Part shown: positions 1 to 13,400 of the stretch, piece after piece
Layout: each line of letters opens with the position of its first letter
Position numbering within the stretch: the first letter of the stretch is position 1
Source: Prosopocoilus inquinatus
Lineage: Eukaryota > Arthropoda > Insecta > Coleoptera > Lucanidae
Reading direction: 5' to 3'
NCBI GenBank assembly: GCA_036172665.1
Contig: CM069876.1
Span: 558,001 to 622,000, forward strand
Length of the DNA stretch: 64,000 bases
Position numbers and translations under genes: made by a program
Notes under the pieces: model-generated
The model's input: the letters and a program-made list of their open reading frames with translations, nothing else
Databases searched by the model: none
Told to the model about the DNA's origin: nothing

Positions 1-111
1 GAAGAACGAGTAATGAAAGGCTGAAATTGTTGGCAGGCTTGTCAGACGTAGTGGCGCCTTGGCGACGAGTAGATTTTGAACAGTCTACTCTCTGGCGAAG
101 TGGAGATAGTC

Positions 112-263
112 ACTCTTAAGCTGCTTTGGAGATTTGGAGAATTGGGTATTTAGTGGAATCGGTTTCGTCGTTATTGGTTACCGTTTATAACGTGATCAAT
201 GAAAACCAATAGCAACAATCCCCAAATACCCAATCTTCCTAGCAGGAAAAGCAGCTTAACTCG
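112..263. repeat. imperfect inverted repeat (hairpin)
   Basis: The outer arms share TTAAGCTGCTTT and the inner arms share ATTGGGTATTT and TATTGGTT, read from 112 inward and from 263 inward. The loop is about 15 bases. It looks like a small foldback MITE; no target duplication was identified. Confidence 0.5.
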
Positions 264-657
264 TCTCTCTGGTTCGGTCGTAACTTCTTTGAAGGCGTGG
301 AATCCAAGAAGGAGATACTTGGATGGCTGACTGAATGACTGGTTGACTGAACACATGAGACAGCGTTAGGTGGTGTGAACGTGCAAATGTGTGCAGTTCG
401 CCTGACTACAGGAACAGAGCGCTGGACTATCATGTGTTCTTGTGTTTTTCTGGCAAAAACTGATTTCAATTGTTTCGTTGCCGTTGACGCGGCGAAACTA
501 TGGTAGCTGTAAAAGTAACGTTTCCGAGGCAACTATCGCTGTGACATCTCTTGATTTCTTTCGGTTTGACGTTTATTATCTGTCAGTTTAATGTTTCTGA
601 CATACGTCATTTTGATGCCTGTCAACTGTCACCGTGACGTCGCGCCTTCGGTTGTTA

Positions 658-793
658 ATGCCTGTTTGCACCACTTTCACTTAAAACTTTAAGTCCCACT
701 TAAATGGTTAAGTGACACTTTTCCATAATAGAAAGTGTCACTTAACCCCTTAAGTAGGACTTAAATTTTAAGTGAAAGTGGTGCAAACGGGCA
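658..793. repeat. foldback MITE, about 136 bp
   Basis: Two arms of about 62 bp with a short loop. The ends read ATGCCTGTTTGCACCACTTT on one side and its near complement on the other. The arms are built almost wholly from repeats of ACTTAA/TTAAGT, so the element is both an inverted repeat and internally repetitive. Confidence 0.7.
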
Positions 794-1316
794 TAAGTGA
801 TTTAACTTCCAGAAAAAATATTTTAAACCTTTAATTCGACGACAAAATAGTAATAAAACGAATACCAAGCACCTTTTGACTGTTTTATGCTGGGTTTCCA
901 CGCCTCTGGCATACACTGTTAGTTTTAGTATTCGGAATCCTGCTCGTGATTGGCTAATTTAAAATTTCTTACTGTTTCCGCGTTCAAAAATTTTAAATCA
1001 ACCTATCAGGAATAGGATCCCCAATGACGGATGTCGCATGCTGGAGTTGTGGAAACCCAACATTTGTTTCGAAACTGACAACATTTAAATTTCAATTTTA
1101 TTTAGTTTATCTTGACTTTTGATCTTTATATAATTAGGTGTGCCTATTATTATTTTTTTAATTTCTTATTCTTTAAGCGTGTGGTGAAAACTGTAAGCTC
1201 TTTATTGTCGGATGGGGACCATCTTTTTTTACATATCATAATATAATAGAATACACTATAAACACTGAGACCCGACTGTATATACAAAGTAAGTGCGATT
1301 TAAGCATTTAACTTAC

Positions 1317-1434
1317 CTCTTCCGACACCAAATAAGTTTGAAGCTTATAGCGCATTCCTTTTCCTGTATCTGATGGCTCGATATTATAAGTTTTTAGTAG
1401 TTGATCTTTTGTTTCCTGAGTGATGTGGACCTTT
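1317..1434 (-). CDS. adenylyl cyclase exon 8 (end of C1a)
   Basis: 118 bases. The first base completes Gly485, giving [14 protein letters not shown] 39-residue reading follows, ending QTYLVSEE. It matches the GRVHI...TYLI end of C1a in the family. The acceptor is ctttcag and the donor gtaagt, so the gene continues to the left. Confidence 0.92.
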
Positions 1435-4400
1435 CTGAAAGAATAATGAATTTGTTAACATCCGAACAGATCTAGATTCAAATACAGAATTAATGTAAAC
1501 TCGAGTTACGGCAGACTTCGACAGACGAATTGTTCGTCGTCTAATAAAAGAACTAAGAGTAAATAAAAGAAGTAAAATAAATCATGAAAAAAAACTGTAA
1601 GTTTTTAATCTTCAACCAGACAGAATATAAATGAAAAAGCACTCAACGTTTTTTTTTACTCCTGAAAATCGATAGTGAAACGTTGAGTGCATTATTAATT
1701 ACTTTTAGCTCAATATTTTGCTGGTCGTATGCCATAGTGCATTTGGACCGTTGCATTTATCTTTAATAAATCGTTTCTGTTAAGAGGTGATAAAAATGTG
1801 TATCACTTTTCGTGATAAGGAGCGGTGATGTGAAAATGTGCCGTCGGTATTTTCTTCTGTTTAGTTTAGATACATATTTTTTTCTATTGTAATTTTGCAC
1901 TACGTTTATTTCAAATAATTTCTTATGTGCCTATATTTTTTTTATGTAGAGACATATGCCCTTTGAGAATTCGTTATAAAGAATAAAAATCTATGAAAAT
2001 CGAAATTTATCACAAATTTTAAAATGATTTTGTACTCTGTGGTACGCCGCTGTGCAAATAAATGAACAACGCTAAAATATGACAGATTTACAGTAATAAT
2101 TTTGCACGGACAGGAATTTTTGCAGTAAATTAATAAAAATTTTCTGACCACACTGTATAATTTATTAATAGGTACCTTATATTTTTTGAAAGGGTAGGTA
2201 AGTAATGTAGAATTCGATTGTGGTAATATATTCAGGCGTTCCAAAAAATTGAGTTTCAATCATTTGTGTTACTTGTGTGACTTATAGTCGTTTTCATAAT
2301 CAGACTTTAAGGAAGATTTAATTTAAAGTCACGTTAAGAATAGGGAAACAAATGTATTTTTTAAGGTTAAAGTAACTTTAAATTTAGAGTCCTATTATGA
2401 ACATGGCCGTTACTCTGTAATACAGTGTCTGTATAAAAGGTGACGAATAAGCAATTTTTTTCTACTAAAAATAAATTTGACCTATTTTGAGGTACACTTT
2501 CAATCACAAATTTTAATTGTAAATGACTTTTACTGTTAGAGAGAACTTTGAAAATGTGGTATTTTCTTCTCCACAAAAGTGGTCATAACTTATTAACCAC
2601 CCTCAATATAAGATAATAAATGTTTTAATTTTTAGAAAGGGCACGACGCCGACGCAGGCATCTCAAAAAGTGTTTCACTTAAGGGTGCGGTGCTCCGTAA
2701 CTTTAGTTCGCAGAAAGTTTACGGAACAACCCAAAGTTAGTATGTGGGGAGTTATCTCATACAATGTCGGATGGATTCGACATTTGTCGCATGGGTCTCA
2801 GGTATACATCACTCGTCTAAGCTGAAGCTTCATTTAAAATTATCATAATCGTTGCGTTGTTATGGTAACGGCACCTACTGTGCAAGCGCCGTAGATTGTA
2901 ACCAATTAAAACCGCCGTAGTATGGTCTGACGTCACCAGATACCGTACGGGCACCCCCCACCAGCACGACTAGGCGTTCGGCTTTATGCATGTAAATTCA
3001 AGCGGATGAGATAACTTCTCATATATTAACTTTGGGAATTATTAAAAATAATTTTCACTTGTGGACTTTTACCCTGGTAATCATGTGCTGCAGATTAATT
3101 TTTAGTTTCTTAAAAACAAATTAGAAATTAAAATTGTTACTATGCCACAACGCTACAAAAAAATGGTGCGTTTGATTCGTTAGGTATCTCATGATCTTAC
3201 TTTGCAGTTCTAGATTATATCACAATTATTTTAATGTAAATTTTTACCCAGGAACACCCGTCGTTTCCATTTCATTTGCAATGTAGGCATCTTTTGACCA
3301 GATATCGTACTGCCACTTAGTCTCCCCAATAATTCCACTTGACACACTGCCCGTATGAATTCCGATTCTCATATCTATATCCAGATTAAATTTTTCACTG
3401 AAAACACGGGAAAAAGTGAAAATGACTTGGTACACTTAACAATCGATGATTTGTACCGTATGTTTCTTATAATTTTGATCATCTTCAAACCGAGCTCAAC
3501 ACAAGCATCGGCGTGATTTGTTATTCGATTCGGGGGCAGCCCCGCAACACAGTAATAACAATCTCCTAAGAATTTTATCCTCATCACATGTAGGTCTTCA
3601 GACGCATCGTCGAACCTCGAGAACAATTCGTCAAGGGTTTCAACCAATTTGATCGACTTTAGGGTGGTGGTTAAATGCGTGTAGTTTTTTATATCCGCGT
3701 ATAAAATAGTAACATTGTCAAAAGTTTCAATGAACTTATTCCTGAAATTTTAAATCAGCAAAGAAATGCATCAAAGAAACCCAACTGACTTACTCAAAAG
3801 GGTTCTTATTTTGAAGTTTTTGATTATTTTCCAACTGATTTATTTTCTCACGCACATCCGATCTGACGTTATTGATTATGTGCTGTGGTATGATGCTCGA
3901 CATTAGCTGTTCCTTGAAAGTATTTTCAGTTAAAAATGACGAGGTGGGAAAATTTCTAACTTACCTCTTGGGCTTTCTCATATTTCAACCTTAGGGTAGT
4001 TTCAACGCACTTTCTCCTATCCAGAAAACTTCGCCGCTTCATTATTTCCGTCATCACACGAATATACAATCCTAAACCGTTTACACAAATTAAATACGTC
4101 ACATGCGAAATTATCTGGAAAATAAAGAGTTATTTTATTCGTTTGATAAAGCCACAAGAACTAGTAGTGCTACTATTGGTTGCCATATACGACTCTACAT
4201 TCATTTTTTTAACAATAATTTCATTTCAACAGGGAACTAGGAGTAATCAGAGTGAACATACATAGGTGTGCATACGAACCAGAATATCTAGCATTGCGGA
4301 ATAAATAAAAACAGACAATAGGTGAGATGAATAAAACGAAATTTTTTTAAAGAAAAGTAACAAATACACGAAGAAATTTTCAATTTAAATAATTGTGTCG

Positions 4401-7400
4401 GTAATACAGGGTGTTCTTTTACTGTATGCAAATAAAAAAATCACAGTATAAGTACACGAAATGCTACCTCCTGCGGGTATTTTTTGGTGGCTACCGTATC
4501 AGCCAAAAAATTTCAGATGAACCACTTGTTTGGAACTGCTGAAATGTGCGACAAAGATAGGAAGGTCAACTTCGCCTTCCTCCCGGTATGAACACGTCCA
4601 CCGATACCGCACTCGATCTTCAACGTAGCGCTCCGTAATATTAATCACTGATATCGTTTATTAATTATTTGATTTAAAATTTTAATTCACTGAGCGAAGT
4701 AATATGTTTTACGATATCAACTATCGATGAGTAAATCCGAAAATGTATGCAACAATTAGGCAAACGCCTTAAAAATGTTCTTCCTTCACCTTTTTACGTA
4801 AATAAACTTTTACTGTAATCTCGCTGCAAGCTATGAAAGTATTACTACTTACGATTCATGGAAAAAAGTAAATGTCAAATTTTTATAAGTACATTAAAAT
4901 AATATGGAATGAGAAGTCACAATTTGTTTGTACCTCGCTTTTAATTTGTTCGGCAATTACGAATCTCAGCTTCTTGAATTGCACTAGATTTTAATTTAAA
5001 AATATTTAAACTTGTAATTACTTGCAGTGAAGTTAATTTAAATTGTAAACGTTTTGACTGACCAGCTGATCGGAGCGGCTGATTTACGTCGATCGTGCTC
5101 AAGATCAAGTGAAATACTGACCCTGCCCTAGTTCGGCTTCGTGTCGTAATTGAAGAGGCGGTCGCGTTCCACTTTTAGCTATGCCAGCAGTGCTCAAACG
5201 GTTTAGTGAAAATCTGCCACTACATTTTTCTCGATTAAATTTTTGTTAAGAATATATGAGTACAATCGTTGCCATGTACGCCGATACTACGAATGTCAAC
5301 GGCGCTACACGAGTCAAATTCGACAGCGCCGTTGACATGAGTAGTAAGATATCCCAAAATCCGTTACATTTAAGTGTAGAGAAACCTTAACAATTTTTAA
5401 TTAATAAGAATAACGTATAGAATCAGAATCTGTAATAAAAAGTACAAGTATTCTGTTTAAAATAAAAACGTTAGTGGCGACTTCTGGCATAACCAGAAGT
5501 TTTAAACTATTTGAAACTATTTTAGTCTGTAACTTCATTTCTTCCTCGGCCGGTGTATTAGTTTTCAGAATGACTGTGTGTTTTTTTCCCCGAAAACTTT
5601 TATTAAGCCACTCAACTTGGGATACCCTGTATAACGTAGATAATTGACGAAAAGGAAAACTAAATGTTTCATTGTTAACGATTCACTTACTGAGACTATT
5701 CAATTAAAGAAGTAAATTATCGTCTGTTAAAGATGATTTAATTGACCAGTCCGCAGATATTAATAATCTTCTGTGAATTTGTTTCCTTACTGATGCGTTA
5801 TTTAAACATTATAAATTAATTCCAAAATATGAGGATAATATTAAATTATGAAATTATATTAAATACTCACTCTATAGGCCAAATCTTCACTTCCATGTTT
5901 TGTACTCCAATATCCGTATGTAATAACAATTAAAATCATTATGTGCACCACGGAGATAAACACGCCCAAAACGACAGCGATTAAGTTTGTGGACACATTT
6001 AAAAATATGTAGCAAGCTATGATATGATATGTCGTGTAAGCTGGCCGGTACTGCCTTGTCTCTGTGTTCTCATCATCCATCGTTACCAGGAAATGGTAGA
6101 TCGGTACCAAAATATCAACTAGAAACAACACCAAGAAAGCGACCACAGAAGCCCTCTTCAGCATCTCCTTATGTATTACGTTATGTGTTTCCGATGGTGG
6201 GGTATTGGCTTCAGGAACTGGGCGCCTCGAGATATATTTTTCTGACAGGAATAAGCCGATAAGGCTCAAAAGTCCTACTGTTATGTACAAAGTGAGATCC
6301 AAAATGACTGCATTCATTCCATTTCCATCCTGAAAAGAAAAACGTATTACTGGAAACGAGTTTAAAAGGCGAAAGGATTCATCTTATCAAAATACCGAAA
6401 TGTTACTCAAACAGCCAAACCGTTTTCTTTTTTCTAATCAATTTCAATTAAATTTTTGAGCGTCAGCATAGATACATACATTGTGTCCCAGAACTCGCGC
6501 CCCAGAATGATTTTTAATTTTTCTTCGTATCAAATACTATAATATTCGTATTTAATTCTATAATTAACTTACCATTTCCAGGCTTACAATAAGAACGACG
6601 AGAAAGTGACTCACGGAAATGACGAACAATAGTATTAAGAGCAACGAAAAATATCCATGGTGAATCTTCAGTGTATACAATTTGAATAGGTCATGAAGTG
6701 GATTTTCTCTAAATTGCTCCTGAAAATAAAAAGAATGCATAAATAAAGTGTTTATGATGGTCCTTTGAGAACGCTACCGGTTCACTAATTCATTAAGTAC
6801 TTGTTACCAGAATAGAATTAACGACGGTTTTGTTGTTGTTAAGTTCAAAATAATATTTTTACTAATGAAAATCAGAACTATGCCAAGGTAATCAAACTAA
6901 TTCGCTAAGCAGGTACATTCAAAAAGCAAAACTTTTCTATGTATAAAATCAATGTTTTCGAATAAAAGAAAATAAAACACTTTCTTCCTCGTGTTAAGTA
7001 AACCCCCGGCAAACACTGTGTAAAGAAACATTACCTTTGATTATCATTATCATTACAAATTTTTGGTTTCTTCATTAGATACAATTTTTTGAGAACTAAA
7101 ATTTTATCGAACATATTATCTATAATGTATTTATGTATTAGCTTTTTATCTTAATACTTTATCATGCATAGTCAATTTAAGGTCGCTTCTATTTTTATCA
7201 CAGAATACGTGACATATTTAAACGATATCACTATATGATCACATAAATTACACTACATGCATTTATTATGCCCGATTTCTGAAACGATAAATAACTTTAG
7301 GTAAAGATTTTTTTATTGACAGATAACTCTATGAAAGTATAAATTGTTTACATTGCTACGTATACACTTTATTTACAGGTAAAGTTTTGAGTTACGATTT

Positions 7401-10400
7401 TTAAATGTTATGGTGAGTTTATCTGTGCATAAAGTTATGTATCGTTTCAGAAACCGGGCATTAATATTCCTATTTAATGTTTCTATATTTTTGTAACTAT
7501 ATTTTTCAGTAGCTTTAGTATATGAACATTAAAAGCTCCTACCAAATAAAAATATATTATTCATTGTTTGAAGTTAACCAATCACTTATTCTTTAACAAA
7601 ATGAGACCAAATAAACAGTTACATTAATTCATTTCTCTCAGTGCGCAGTAAAAAGAAGGCACTGTATGTATGTTGGAACATAGTGATGTTATCGACTTGT
7701 TGCCGACGTAATAAACATACAGACAGTTGGATTACGATTGAAAATAATAAGTGTAAAATATCTTTAACTGTTTGTGCAGTGGGCTCTTGGTGAAACATTA
7801 TGAATAAATTGTAGTAAAAGAAAACACTTGTATTTAACTGTTTCACGAACTTCAAAGTCGTGAAACAGTTAAATACAAGTGTTTTCTTTTACTACAATTT
7901 ATAAGTGTAAAAGTTAAAAAGTATTTTAATAAAACCTGCGATCCAGTCTCATTAATATAACTAGAAATTTGTTATTTGTCCGGAAAAAATGTGTGACTTA
8001 TTATAAAAATTGTATTTATTGAAACTAAAGTTTTCAAAAGTACTCCTTGCACAGTTATAAGCTGTGAGGATTGAAGTTTTATTTTTAAAAAATGTGGTGC
8101 TCAAAGAACCAAGTTCTTCAGCAATACTCTCTTCTTTTCCATAGAAAAACGAAGTACATAATGAGGCAGTTTTTTTACTTAATTTCTTCTGGTCAATTTT
8201 TCAAAGTTCTTGTCTATTTACATAACTTTGATAATGAGATAGCTCCTAAGAAAGAAATTAGGGACTCAAAGTGCAATTTCGCAAATTGTCAAACAATGAA
8301 ACTAAATCTCCAAACCTTATTATTTTATTTATAAGTATTGCCACTGTGACTACGGAGTAATTTCCATTTTATTAAATAAATGAGACGGGTAATGCATTTT
8401 GTTGTACTCTATTATTATTATTTGAAACACTTACTTTATGAGTAACTCTCAAACATTTAAGTTGTGAGAGATAAAATTATAAAAGGCATTAAAGATGCAG
8501 ATTATTAAGTAATTTAAAACATTTATTATTAGTCATACCCTCATAATAGTATTTGTCGGTCAGTAATTTCACCTGTATTTTACAAAATTTCAGAAATTAA
8601 TATTTCAGGGTAACTAACCCACTATCACTCCCACATTGAATATTTTAAATACTCATTGATTGAGAGATAAAACACAGTTAAGATAAAACCCCGGGCAGAA
8701 ATTCAGCGATAACAGTTCTCAGAAATGCATAACATTGTTAAAAAATCTTAGATATTCCATTTATATCAATTCATATGAATGACATGTTAAGCTAATTTTG
8801 ACAGGAAAGAAAAATATATCGACGGATATTTATACGGCATTTTTTTCTTCAAGGCAGTTCTTCAAATGGTTTTCGATAGATATTTTATAAAATTTATTAA
8901 ATATTTATATATTTCAATCACTCATTGTTCCCATTTTTGTGTCTACATGACTTACATCTGCCACAAGAAACGGAGCAACAATGTTCAATCCCCATAGAAG
9001 CCCTCAGGAAAGTCTTCTGTAAAGAAGAGCAACAAATCGGTAAAGCTAGCTTTACACGATGCCTCATTTCGTGCAACAACGCAAGCGCTAATTGCATGCA
9101 TCTACGCACACAATAGCATGCAATAGGAGGCAAGGACGCATGCGTCTTAAGTATGCGTCAAAGTGTTTATAGGAGAGTTCATTTCACTGTATATTGCGAA
9201 ATGAAAGAAAGAAAAGTAAATCCTGTTTAAGGTTTCCACGGCCGTCGTCCACGGTTGAATTCCTGGCTTCCGGTTGGAACCGCGTTTCTCGAATTTCTTC
9301 TACTGCCGACATTTTGTTCTCGTTAAGTCGTTGAGACTACAGTCTCAAAGACTTACAAGAAGCAGCAGCAAGATCACCAACAGCAGCAGCACCATCACCT
9401 GCAACAGCAGCAGTAGCCCTGGGGAAGTACTTCTGCAATGGAGAACGAAACGTCGGCAGTAGAAGAAATCCGAGAAACGGGGTCCCAACCGGAAGCCAGG
9501 AATTCAACCAAGTAAATCCCGTATTAAACATTGGCAACAAAAGTGACGATTAGCGCATCTGGTTTTCGTCAGGCAAACTTCAAGTATTAGCGGGCTTTTT
9601 AAATTAGTATCTATGTCTTTTTTTATAGAAAAATCCTTTTTAGCAATTATTAAAACTAGTTTAACTGAATGAAATAAATAGCGTTGGGTTTAAAGACCTT
9701 ATTTCTACTTAAGTTTATCCTTATTTTATTTATAAATGTCACTGCAAACGTGTTTAAAGATTTATTAAAGGTATGTACTTACATTAAGCAACGTAATTAG
9801 CTGTGTTGAAATAAAAAGCAAACTTATGTATGTAAAACGTAATAAAATAAAAGAATTGAATTAGTGCAAAACTGTAATGATCAGATTTGGAATAAATGCT
9901 AATAAAAACTGGGGAAAATTAATGCTTCTTCATTTACTCAAAGGTCGCGGGAACTTTCACTATAAAAATAGACTACTAAGTATTTCTTGTTAAAAACTTA
10001 ATAAAATATAAGCACCATAACTTTGAAAATGGACAAAGAAATTTCTCACAGATACAAAGAAAATAGAATGCAGTTGCCAAGGAAACAGTTCCAGCAGCTA
10101 AGCCTCTGATTGGATGTCAGTATTTTCCTTGCCCTCTGATTTCGCCAAGTCCACATACTCTTTGCTGCAAGTTTGCATATCTATAGAGTTGCCATAATTG
10201 CCATGCATTAATATGAGACGCTTAAGCACTAAATAAGAAAAAAATGGATCTGGTAATAGTTTATTTCACTCTTAAAAAAGATGAATAAAGTTTAAGCAAT
10301 CTAATAAATGAATGGAAAGTTGCAAGGCTAATCCCTTTTAGCCCAGTCATATTTTCAAGTTGATTATACTTTCTTAATTATATCATTTTCTTCTTTCACA

Positions 10401-13400
10401 TAATTATAAAAGTCGTGCAAGTCTTTTTAAAATTGTGATGACATCGATTGCTGTGAAACCCCCGAGCAGCCTCTGTGCAGCTGTTTCAACCCCATTTGAG
10501 GCTTCTTCAGCAAAAGCGTAACTCGGGAATTCCACTGTAAACCAAAACGATTGGACTAAGGATAATCGCAAATACATTAAGATTGACAAATTGAAGCCAG
10601 TTTTCTACATAATAAGTCATTCCATGCAGGGCGGCTCTCTTTGTGAATTATAGCTTACTAGGCAGCAGTACAGTGGCCATTTACTATAAATTGTCATACA
10701 GTATAAAGTCAAACCCCTAGTCGCCTGAGGGCGCGCCTTAAGCAGCTAAGATCGTAGACTTTTGATTTTTTTAATACTCCTACAAGCTTTGTTGCAACTG
10801 GTCGAGAAACCGTACACTGTGCGATCACGAGCATGCGCATTAAACAAAAGTACATGCGCAGTAAACACAACGACACCAATTTGTTTACCACGCATGCTCG
10901 TGATCGTACAATGAACGGTTTTTCGAGCAGATGGAACAAAGTTGTAATTTTTGAAATTATGTTGTACTTTTCCTCTAATTCAGGTATTCATCGCCCCTCA
11001 ACTCTCCACTTTTATAATTTATATCACTGGAACGCTATAAATATGTCTGTATAACTTGATGAAATTTAGTGTTTCTTTATTATACCACTCCATGACGTCT
11101 GTGACTTTTTAGTTCGACGAATGCAAAGGTACGGTTAACAAAAATGCAGAAATAACGCAAAGGATTCCCATCGAATTTGGGAATCAATCGCGTCACCTTG
11201 CCTTTAAAAAAAGCTTCGCTGTGAATTAACGCAACCAAGCTGGCACGCGTTTCATTGCACTATAAACGCATGTTTACATCAAGATAAAAGTAATGCGGCA
11301 TCCTCTAAAGATGAGTAAAAAGGGGATGCCTACTATGCCCATCTCATTCAGTCTTGCTTGCATCGCCTTGCCTCTCAGAGAATAGTGTGCTGCGCTATAA
11401 AATTACGCATGCAGCCATGCATGCATTTTATTGCGTTATAAACGCATGCAACATGATGCAAGAAATGAGGGATCGTGTAAAGCTACCTTAAGAAAGTTAC
11501 GCGGTTCAAACCCGAAGCAATTATTTATGTACTTGTAGTTCGAATTCATTGAAATGATATTTTAATTTCTGATTTTAAAAATTTGGGTTTATACATTTTA
11601 TGTATAATTAGAGATTCAAGAATTGAAGACTAGAATTGCTAAAGGTGCTACGTGCCAAAAATGAAATTTTTCAGGAAGCGAATAAAGAGGCCCGCCCATT
11701 AAACCTGACCGTAATATGAGCGTATTCGGACCGATACAGACAAAAAAACATTCTTTCCATATAATATTTAAATGGGGTAACGCCCATTAGCCTGTATCGG
11801 GTCCGACAGGTATCAGACCGTACCGGGCCAGATCAGACAAATTTGTCGGAAACGAAATTCTCTGAGCCGGTGCTTTGCAACGAAATGCCATTTGATTGCA
11901 GTCGACATCGGCAGACCAAGTCACTGTCAAATTTATTTTAGAAAGGGCGACCAGATTTTTCAACGACCAATGCATTACGGGAACATGCACATTGAAGGTT
12001 GAAATGGAATATGAGGACTCTAGTTAGTAGTTATTCAGAAACAATAAATGTTACTCAAGAAAATAACGAAAGTGTTATATTTATCCTAATTTTTCTTAAT
12101 ACATGCCAAAACGCTTCTAAAGAGTTCATCTAATTCTTCCTGTTTCCCAGTGAATGTAGAGCAACTTCTTTTGATAATTATCTCCAAACCTAAACACATG
12201 CATAAATTTACGAGAATCCAAAAAAATGCATCAAAGAACGTACGTGCTATCGAGACTAACTTTCTTTCAAAGTTTTGGTTTGAGTCACCAAAGAATTCAA
12301 CAGTAAAAGGCAATGCAAATTCACTTTTTATAAAATCTAGAAAATTCAACTTCTTCATAACTGCCTTTCATAAAGTGTTGAATGGGTATCAGAAAATTTC
12401 CAGTATTAAAATTGGACGTAACCTGACTAACTTTTCAATGTCATCATAATATAAATCGCATCTAGAAGAATGTAAATTACAGCTCACTCACAAATTACCT
12501 AAATAATTTGTTACATAAGAAGTTGGAATGTAAGAATCTATTTACTTAGGAAATCTGTATTGTCTTGATCCAATGCTAAATAATTTAGTGTTCTTAATCA
12601 CATAATGATGGTGCTTGGTACAAACTATGTATATAATTAATTCACACGTCCGATAAGAAGTTATTTTAGCGTACAGTAATTAAAAAAAAGGATGATTATT
12701 TTTTTTAATATTGTTTGATACGTATTTCGGCACACACCACTCTCAGGAGTTTACAGTTTATAAAACTAAAGTAAATCCTAAAGTTTGTTAACTTCAGAGG
12801 ATGGCGTGAACGCCAAAATATGTGTCGAGTCAATAAAAAAATATTAAGCGAAACAAATACCAAGTTTTTTTTTAAATTCAATCTGTATTGGAAAACTTAC
12901 TAATTAAATTTAATACCTGTACTTTTTTGTAAGTACTACATGGCCATTATTTATTACCATTACTTTTTTGTAATTACCATATGGCCATTATTTGGTCTTA
13001 TTTTCTTCTTTAAAGTTTATTAGAACAATAAGAAGGCGTTCGGAGAGCTAATCTTACAATATGTCTTACATATAAAAATTCGCTCGCTGTCTTCTCGTGA
13101 GTACGTACGTACGTCTGACTGCTGCATTTAACTTGATTTTCTGTGGGACAGTTCTTTCTCTTTATTTGAAATTAAATTTTTATAGTGTGTATAATTTCCT
13201 CTATCTGTTGGTGTTACATTCTTCATTAGCTTACTTCCCTGAGCTGCTGTATTTGAGTGGTAAGTTTGCATTGCTCGTTAATGTTCACACCTATACCACT
13301 TTTTGCGGTGTCCATTTCTTTGCTCGTCTTCAATAAAACCTGTGTATTTAAAGGTCGCTGCGTTCTGCATTGCAATTACTGTTTGGCATTTGCTATTGCA

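Larger units (their letters stand above)
1..1316. other. no gene seen; two hairpin repeats
   Basis: This stretch lies beyond the last visible cyclase exon, so it is probably intron of that gene. I searched the minus strand for the next expected cyclase parts (C1b linker, second membrane bundle) and found none. Open frames around 171-532 on the minus strand have no recognisable motif and overlap a hairpin. It holds the two inverted repeats listed separately. Confidence 0.5.
9044..11488. mobile_element. PIF/Harbinger-like TIR pair with TAA flanks
   Basis: The left end AGCTAGCTTTACACGATG and the right end, read on the minus strand as AGGTAGCTTTACACGATC, are each bordered by TAA (9041-9043, 11489-11491), the usual 3-bp PIF/Harbinger duplication. 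Both subterminal zones are rich in ACGCATGC-type words. No transposase is visible; the interior holds other repeats (9253-9509, 10404-10640, 10779-10949). Two separate related elements with chance outer ends is an alternative. Confidence 0.5.

Noticed and set aside
171..532. Overlapping minus-strand open frames as further cyclase exons
   Set aside because: No cyclase motif, they overlap a hairpin repeat, and no splice sites in a suitable phase were found.
4409..5635. TIR transposon with ATACAGGGTGTTC and ATACAGGGTATCC ends
   Set aside because: Only about 11 of 13 terminal bases match, with no further pairing or target duplication; too weak to call.
11495..11520. tRNA B box (GGTTCAAACCC)
   Set aside because: No matching A box or cloverleaf around it.
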